From: Paracoccus contaminans
GTDB taxonomy: Bacteria; Pseudomonadota; Alphaproteobacteria; Rhodobacterales; Rhodobacteraceae
Reading direction: 5' to 3'
Assembly: GCF_002105555.1 (NCBI RefSeq)
Contig: NZ_CP020612.1
Location: 2,596,001-2,660,000, forward strand
DNA: 64,000 nt
Every line of letters starts with the position of its first letter. Position 1 is the first letter of the stretch. Below, piece after piece: positions 58,921 to 64,000 of this stretch. A model generated the notes under the pieces. It worked only from the letters and a program-made list of their open reading frames with translations. It did no database searches and was not told the DNA's origin. Both the position numbers and the translations under genes were made by a program.

Positions 58921-59646
58921 CGTAACGCCACCGTCCCGCGAGGGGAAGGAGGTCGAAGCCGGGGAACTCTCGCGCTTGCGCGTCATTCGTTGTGGAAGCG
59001 GGGCCCATCGACGTCAAAGCACAATCTGAAGGAGATCGCCTGGAATTCGCACTAATGAATCAACGTGTTAAAGGGCAGAGAAGGTTCGACGTCAGACCCA
59101 TCCCCTCCGCCACTTGCCCTCGCGAAAGCGTTCTCCCCATCCCGCTGCGGCCGGATTTTCTCGTTGTTTTCGAGGGTTATGCGGGCGGGGCTGAGCACCG
59201 CGCCTGCTGACAAGTGGCCAGCAAGCGGTCTCTCCGGGCCGATATTCTCCGAACCTGAGGACTGCTCCGTTTTGGTGCATTTCCTGTAAATATTTGGCGT
59301 AGCTAGCCTTTTTTGGCGCACTGGCTGTGCACTTCGATGCCGGTGGCGTTCGCGAGATGGAACAGAAATCGAACTTAGGATCGGAGCAAAGGAAGCCAAA
59401 GTCGTCAGGAGGCAAAGCAGTCCGCCCTCGCCGCGACGTCCGGCGTGGGCGAACTAGGGCAAAGCCTCCTGACGTGGACGCGGTGAGTAGCGCTTGGCAA
59501 CCTACCGGGTCTGGGACACAACGATGCGGGGGAGTATCTCGACCCTGCCTCCGATCTGCGCGCTGCTCGACCGCATAGGCCGCAACCATACCGCGACGCG
59601 CTCATCTCGTGTTTACCGGGTCGAGCCAAGCTGCCATTACTAGAAC
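58921..59646 (+). other. Gap before the restriction-modification genes
   Basis: These 726 bases hold no convincing gene. Open frames on both strands lack known motifs and have codon use unlike the neighbours. An AT-richer patch around 59275-59320 could hold the promoter of the methyltransferase operon. No terminal inverted repeat was recognised. Confidence 0.4.
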
Positions 59647-60300
59647 ATGAGCCTGATAAGATCAAAGAAACGAGTTGCCGACCATGGCGAAGTGTTCACG
59701 CCGCCATGGCTGGTCGACGCGATGCTCGACCTCGTCAAAGACGAGACGGACAGAATTGACTCGCGTTTTCTGGAACCCGCCTGCGGCAGCGGCAATTTTT
59801 TGATTCGCGTTCTGCAGAGAAAACTTGCTGCCGTCGAAACCAAGTTTGGAAAATCCCAATTCGAGAAGACGCATTACTCCCTTCTCGGCCTTATGTGCAT
59901 TTACGGCATTGAACTGCTCGAAGACAACATCGCCGAGTGCCGGGCGAACCTGATCGAGATATTTTCGGACTATCTCGGTCTCGACAAATCGGACGACCTG
60001 TATCGCGCCGCATCGTTCGTGCTGTCGTGCAATCTCCTCCATGGTGACGCGGTTACGATGCGAAGGCATGATAGCGAGCCGATCACATTCGCCGAATGGG
60101 GTTATATCGGCAGGGGCAAGTTCCAGCGGCGAGACTTCCGCCTAGACGTCCTCACTGGCTCATCGAGGTTCAGCGCGGAAGGATCGCTGTTCGCGCATCT
60201 CGGCAAGCATGAGCTCTTCACCCCGATCAGGACCTACCCGCCGATGACGGTCCGCGACCTCGCCGCTGGCTCCGGTGGCACGCCGATGGAGGCTGCATGA
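59647..60300 (+). CDS. N6-adenine DNA methyltransferase subunit (motif I protein)
   Basis: A 217-residue protein. [17 protein letters not shown] is motif X, and [20 protein letters not shown] is a full AdoMet-binding motif I. No NPPY catalytic motif is present; the protein ends about 150 residues after motif I with [13 protein letters not shown] recall this short form followed by an Eco57I-type methylase in a recurring three-gene restriction system. The stop overlaps the next ATG by four bases. Codon use is less GC-rich than the metal island. Confidence 0.82.
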   Translation: MSLIRSKKRVADHGEVFTPPWLVDAMLDLVKDETDRIDSRFLEPACGSGNFLIRVLQRKLAAVETKFGKSQFEKTHYSLLGLMCIYGIELLEDNIAECRANLIEIFSDYLGLDKSDDLYRAASFVLSCNLLHGDAVTMRRHDSEPITFAEWGYIGRGKFQRRDFRLDVLTGSSRFSAEGSLFAHLGKHELFTPIRTYPPMTVRDLAAGSGGTPMEAA

Positions 60301-61952
60301 GCATACAGGCTGGCTTTGCCCTTCGCGGGCGCAATCCCGATGTGCTGACGTGCATCGCGAACCTGTCGAATGACGAGGTCTTCACGCCGCCAGAATTTGC
60401 GAACCGGATGCTTGACACTCTCGCGGAGGCCTGGGCAGCAGGACACGATGGGGCGAACATCTGGGCCCACCGGAATGTGAAGTTCCTGGACCCCTTCACC
60501 AAGTCTGGCGTATTCCTTCGCGAAATCACCGTCCGCCTCACAGCGGGGCTGTCCGAAGAGATCCCGGACCTTCAGGAGCGCGTTGATCACATCCTGTCGC
60601 AGCAGGTGTTCGGCATCGGCATTACCCAACTGACCGCCATGCTTGCGCGACGCAGCGTCTATTGCTCGAAGCATGCCAACGGCGCGCATGCCGTGACTAG
60701 GCGCTTCAACAGTGACGCGGGCAATATCTGGTTCAAGCGCACAGAACACGCTTGGGCGGACGGCAAGTGCAAATTCTGCGGGGCCAGTCAGGCGTCACTC
60801 GACCGTGGCGAGGGGCTCGAGACTCACGCCTATGCATTCATTCATACTGACGACATCAAGACTCGGGTTGCCGAGCTATTTGGAGGCGACATGCACTTCG
60901 ACGTGATCATCGGAAATCCACCGTATCAGCTGGACGACGGTGGGCACGGAACCAGCGCCGCCCCGATTTACCAGAAGTTCGTCGAGCAGGCGAAGAACCT
61001 CGAACCACGCTACCTGACCATGGTCATCCCATCCCGCTGGTTTTCTGGAGGAAAAGGTCTCGACGACTTTCGCGAGGCGATGCTCACGGACGACCGCCTG
61101 CGCTCGATTGACGATTACCTCAGCGCTGCGGACGTGTTCCCTGGCGTAGGTCTGAAGGGGGGGGTCTGTTATTTCCTATGGGACAAAGAAAATCGCGGTC
61201 CCTGCCGAGTCGCCACGCATTTCAAGGACTGGCCGGTTTCGGAAGCGACGAGGCCGCTTCTTGAAGAGGGTGCTGACATCTTCATTCGCTATAATGAAGG
61301 TGTGTCTATCCTCCGCAAAGTTCTTTCGCGCGAAACCGGGCAAGAAAATGTCTTATCGCTGCCTGAAGCACAGCGCTTTGGACGGCTCGTTAGTTCTCGA
61401 AAGCCATTTGGGCTCGAAACAAAGTTTAAAGGCAATGGGAAGAAGCGATCTGCCGATGACTTAATGGTCCACCAGAACGGCGGCATCGGCTACACGCCGC
61501 GACGCGCAATTACGACAGGTCTTGGTCTAATTGACGCGTGGAAGCTCTTCGTGGGCTATGCGGCACCCGGAACCGGAAATAGAGACACCTATCCGCACCG
61601 GATCATCAGCACGCCATTTATAGGGAAACCAGGATCGATCTCTTCCGAAACCTACCTTTGCATTGGTCCGTTTAACAGTAAGGAACAATCTGAGAGCGCA
61701 CTTTCCTACCTTTCATGCCGCCTGACGCGCTTTCTCATCCTGCTACACAAGTCCTCTCAGCATGTGACCCGTCACGTCTATTCTTTTGTGCCCGTCCAAG
61801 ATTGGACCCGGACGTGGACCGACAAAGCGCTGTATGACCGCTACGGACTTTCCGAAGACGAGATTGCCTTCGTGGAAAAGATCGTTCGTCCGATGGAGAT
61901 CGCAAGCGATCTCTTGGGCGATGTGTCGGTAGACGACGGCAACGATGCATAA
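60297..61952 (+). CDS. Eco57I-type N6-adenine methyltransferase
   Basis: A 551-residue protein. [15 protein letters not shown] is motif [16 protein letters not shown] a degenerate motif I (Lys in the usual glycine region), and [10 protein letters not shown] the catalytic motif IV near residue 212. A zinc ribbon-like CSKH...CKFCGAS lies around 122-163. The C-terminal 250 residues would be the target-recognition part. The gene between 61250 and 61750 is noticeably AT-richer than its surroundings. It overlaps the nuclease-helicase gene by eight bases. Confidence 0.9.
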   Translation: MSIQAGFALRGRNPDVLTCIANLSNDEVFTPPEFANRMLDTLAEAWAAGHDGANIWAHRNVKFLDPFTKSGVFLREITVRLTAGLSEEIPDLQERVDHILSQQVFGIGITQLTAMLARRSVYCSKHANGAHAVTRRFNSDAGNIWFKRTEHAWADGKCKFCGASQASLDRGEGLETHAYAFIHTDDIKTRVAELFGGDMHFDVIIGNPPYQLDDGGHGTSAAPIYQKFVEQAKNLEPRYLTMVIPSRWFSGGKGLDDFREAMLTDDRLRSIDDYLSAADVFPGVGLKGGVCYFLWDKENRGPCRVATHFKDWPVSEATRPLLEEGADIFIRYNEGVSILRKVLSRETGQENVLSLPEAQRFGRLVSSRKPFGLETKFKGNGKKRSADDLMVHQNGGIGYTPRRAITTGLGLIDAWKLFVGYAAPGTGNRDTYPHRIISTPFIGKPGSISSETYLCIGPFNSKEQSESALSYLSCRLTRFLILLHKSSQHVTRHVYSFVPVQDWTRTWTDKALYDRYGLSEDEIAFVEKIVRPMEIASDLLGDVSVDDGNDA

Positions 61953-64000
61953 GCCGACCATCGACGAAATTCTCGCGCCGAAGCCCGAAGCCCGCCCCCG
62001 CATCTACGCCTATTCCATCGCGGACGACGCGCACGCAGGCCTTCTCAAGATCGGGCAGACGACGCGCGACGTGAAGCGGCGCGTGGCCGAGCAGCTGAAG
62101 ACAGCCGCCATCAAGAACTACCGCATCGAACTGGACGAGCCCGCCGAGCGGGACGACAACACTGTCTTCACCGACCATGAGGTGCGCGCGGCCCTCGCCA
62201 AGAAGGGTTTCGCCAACAGCGAACTGGAGTGGATGCAGTGCAGGCTGAGCGACGTGCAGACTGTCCTGAACGAGCTGCGGACAGGCAAGAAATTCAGCGG
62301 CAACCATCACCTGACGTTCCCGATGCGCCGGGAGCAGGCCGAGGCGGTGGACGTGACGCACGGCTATTTCATGTCCCGCTGGGCGGAGGACATGCATGCG
62401 GTGCCGCGGTTCCTCTGGAACGCCAAGATGCGCTTCGGCAAGACTTTCACGACCTACCAGCTGGCGAAGAAACTCGGCGCCAAGCGGGTTCTGGTGGTGA
62501 CCTTTAAGCCAGCGGTCGAGGATGCGTGGCAGACTGATCTGGAGAGCCACGTCGATTTTGACGGCTGGCAGTATCTGTCGAAAAACTCCGGCGGCGACCC
62601 GACCCAGATCGACCGCTCCAAGCCCGTCGTCTACTTCGGCTCGTTCCAGGACTTGCTGGGCCGCGACGCCGCAGGGAACATCAAGGCGAAGAACGAGTGG
62701 CTGCACCAGGTGAACTGGGACCTCGTCGTGTTCGACGAGTACCATTTCGGGGCTTGGCGGGAGACCGCGAAAGAACTGTTCGAGGGCGAGGAAGAGGCGG
62801 TCGCCAAGAAGGAGGCCAAGCTGGAATATGACCCCAGCCTAGATAGCGTGAACGAGGACCTCAACGTCCTGTCCAACGACGAGACCGAGTTCCTGCCGAT
62901 CACGACACGGGCCTACGTCTATCTGTCCGGAACGCCGTTCAAGGCGCTCGCGACCGGCGAGTTCATCGAGGAACAGATCTTCAACTGGACCTACACTGAC
63001 GAGCAACGCGCAAAGGCGGAATTCGCCGCCAAGCATCCTGACAAGTGGAATCCCTACGGCGCACTGCCACAGATGCGGCTCCTGACGTATCAGATGCCCG
63101 ATGAGCTCCTGGCAATCGCGAGCGCCGGGGAGTTTGACGAATTTGATCTCAACGAGTTCTTCTCCGCGACCGGCATCGGGCCGGGGGCCCCGTTCAAGCA
63201 CAAGAGCGACGTGCAGAAATGGCTCGACATCATTCGGGGCCAGTATGGGCCACGGGCTGTCGAGAGCCTCAAGACAGGCACGCGGCCGCCGTTCCCGTAC
63301 TCGGATGTGCGCTTGCTGCCATACCTACAGCACTCGTTCTGGTTTCTGCCCAACGTGGCGGCATGCCACGCGATGGCCAACCTGCTGGCCGAGAAGCACA
63401 ACACCTTCTGGCACGACTACGACGTTGTTGTCTCTGCCGGTGCGTCGGCGGGGATCGGTTTGGATGCGCTGCCGCCAGTACGCAAAGCGATCGGGAGCGG
63501 CTTCGACACAAAGACGATCACGCTATCCTGCGGCAAGCTGACGACCGGCGTGACCGTGCCGCAGTGGTCGTCGATCATTATGCTCCGCAACCTGAAATCG
63601 CCCGAGACCTACTTTCAGGCGGCGTTTCGCGTTCAGTCTCCGTGGTCCATCAAGAACCCGAATGGCGACAATCCCAACGAGGAGGAGATTCTAAAGCCGA
63701 TCTGCTTCGTGTTCGACTTCGCGCCGACGAGGGCGCTTCGTCAGCTGTCCGAGTACGGAATCGGCCTGGCCCCGAATGAGCCCAACCCCGAGAACGCCGT
63801 TAAGGACCTCGTGTCGTTTCTGCCGGTCCTCGCCTATGACGGCGCGAACATGACGCAGATCGATGCGGGTGGCATCCTCGACATCGCGATGGCTGGAACC
63901 TCGGCGACGCTGCTCGCGCGCAAATGGGAAAGCGCGATGCTGGTGAATGTGGACAACGAAACCCTGCGTCGTGTCCTCGACAATCCGGAGGCGATGGCGG
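61945..64000 (+). CDS. GIY-YIG nuclease/DEAD-type helicase restriction protein, 3' end outside window
   Basis: The frame runs from ATG 61945 to the window edge without a stop (685 codons seen). Residues 15-85 ([20 protein letters not shown], then T and [10 protein letters not shown]) look like a GIY-YIG/T5orf172-type nuclease. The SF2 helicase follows: [14 protein letters not shown] as motif I (about 155), VFDEYHFG as motif II, YLSGTPF as motif III, and [10 protein letters not shown] as motif VI-like. It is probably the restriction subunit of the system formed with the two upstream methyltransferases. Confidence 0.88.
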   Translation, partial: MHKPTIDEILAPKPEARPRIYAYSIADDAHAGLLKIGQTTRDVKRRVAEQLKTAAIKNYRIELDEPAERDDNTVFTDHEVRAALAKKGFANSELEWMQCRLSDVQTVLNELRTGKKFSGNHHLTFPMRREQAEAVDVTHGYFMSRWAEDMHAVPRFLWNAKMRFGKTFTTYQLAKKLGAKRVLVVTFKPAVEDAWQTDLESHVDFDGWQYLSKNSGGDPTQIDRSKPVVYFGSFQDLLGRDAAGNIKAKNEWLHQVNWDLVVFDEYHFGAWRETAKELFEGEEEAVAKKEAKLEYDPSLDSVNEDLNVLSNDETEFLPITTRAYVYLSGTPFKALATGEFIEEQIFNWTYTDEQRAKAEFAAKHPDKWNPYGALPQMRLLTYQMPDELLAIASAGEFDEFDLNEFFSATGIGPGAPFKHKSDVQKWLDIIRGQYGPRAVESLKTGTRPPFPYSDVRLLPYLQHSFWFLPNVAACHAMANLLAEKHNTFWHDYDVVVSAGASAGIGLDALPPVRKAIGSGFDTKTITLSCGKLTTGVTVPQWSSIIMLRNLKSPETYFQAAFRVQSPWSIKNPNGDNPNEEEILKPICFVFDFAPTRALRQLSEYGIGLAPNEPNPENAVKDLVSFLPVLAYDGANMTQIDAGGILDIAMAGTSATLLARKWESAMLVNVDNETLRRVLDNPEAMA

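Noticed and set aside
59052..59589. Minus-strand frames of 115 and 165 codons in the gap before the restriction genes
   Set aside because: No motif, signal peptide or ribosome site; the two frames overlap each other and do not resemble known proteins.
1..64000. CRISPR arrays, tRNA and rRNA genes
   Set aside because: No regularly spaced repeat series and no cloverleaf or rRNA-like segment was seen on either strand by eye; a covariance-model scan would be needed to exclude small RNAs.

Overview
The window looks like a high-GC alphaproteobacterial chromosome or large plasmid, most probably Rhodobacteraceae (Paracoccus/Rhodovulum/Roseobacter relatives). The reasons are the codon bias, a tail module built from the gene-transfer-agent families of Rhodobacterales (DUF2460, DUF2163, NlpC/P60, TIM-barrel megatron) and a DUF5930-type M23 peptidase. 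No rRNA, tRNA, CRISPR array or integrase was seen. Names of DUF families come from memory of the families; no search was run.

Bases 1-34510 are most of a siphovirus-type prophage whose left end lies outside the window. An early module (1-11135, plus strand) encodes a RecA-like ATPase, a possible ssDNA-binding protein, a DEAH helicase, a Cas4-like nuclease, a primase-helicase, a RuvC-like resolvase and two DNA methyltransferases. A short minus-strand pair (11190-12125) is followed by a lambda-like packaging and head module (terminase, portal, ClpP-like protease, decoration and capsid proteins), then a tail module ending in GTA-like distal tail proteins. The lysis cassette (holin-like protein, M15 endolysin, overlapping spanins) closes the prophage. 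Two features stand out. The tail chaperone pair is joined by a classical A AAA AAC -1 frameshift site whose downstream frame has no start codon of its own. A two-gene minus-strand cargo (GDCCVxC Cys-rich protein plus ACR3-like arsenic transporter) interrupts the tail genes.

Bases 34634-56936 are a metal-resistance island, mostly on the minus strand. It holds an adenylate kinase, two DUF305 proteins (one fused to a beta-propeller), two intact DUF411 proteins plus a decayed third, a Cu(I) P-type ATPase behind a CueR-type promoter, a frameshifted CDF transporter, a Csp-like copper storage protein, a cytochrome c, two L,D-transpeptidases, and a SCO/PCuAC/SCO/DUF411 operon. These are followed by a two-domain multicopper oxidase plus ZIP transporter operon divergent from a DtxR/MntR regulator, and a Zn/Cd/Pb-type operon (P-type ATPase, ICMT-like membrane protein, LspA, DsbB, DsbA) divergent from a MerR regulator. 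Three promoters show the 19-bp spacer and central palindrome typical of MerR-family control. Together the genes would export Cu and Zn/Cd/Pb, store or oxidise copper, deliver copper to oxidases and maintain envelope thiols and peptidoglycan.

Bases 55851-59646 are a gene graveyard: a decayed ynfA, a truncated CDF gene, fragments of a YgjP-type metallopeptidase and an IS6-family transposase, around an intact M23 peptidase. From 59647 to the end lies a restriction-modification module: two N6-adenine methyltransferase genes and a GIY-YIG/helicase protein running off the right edge.
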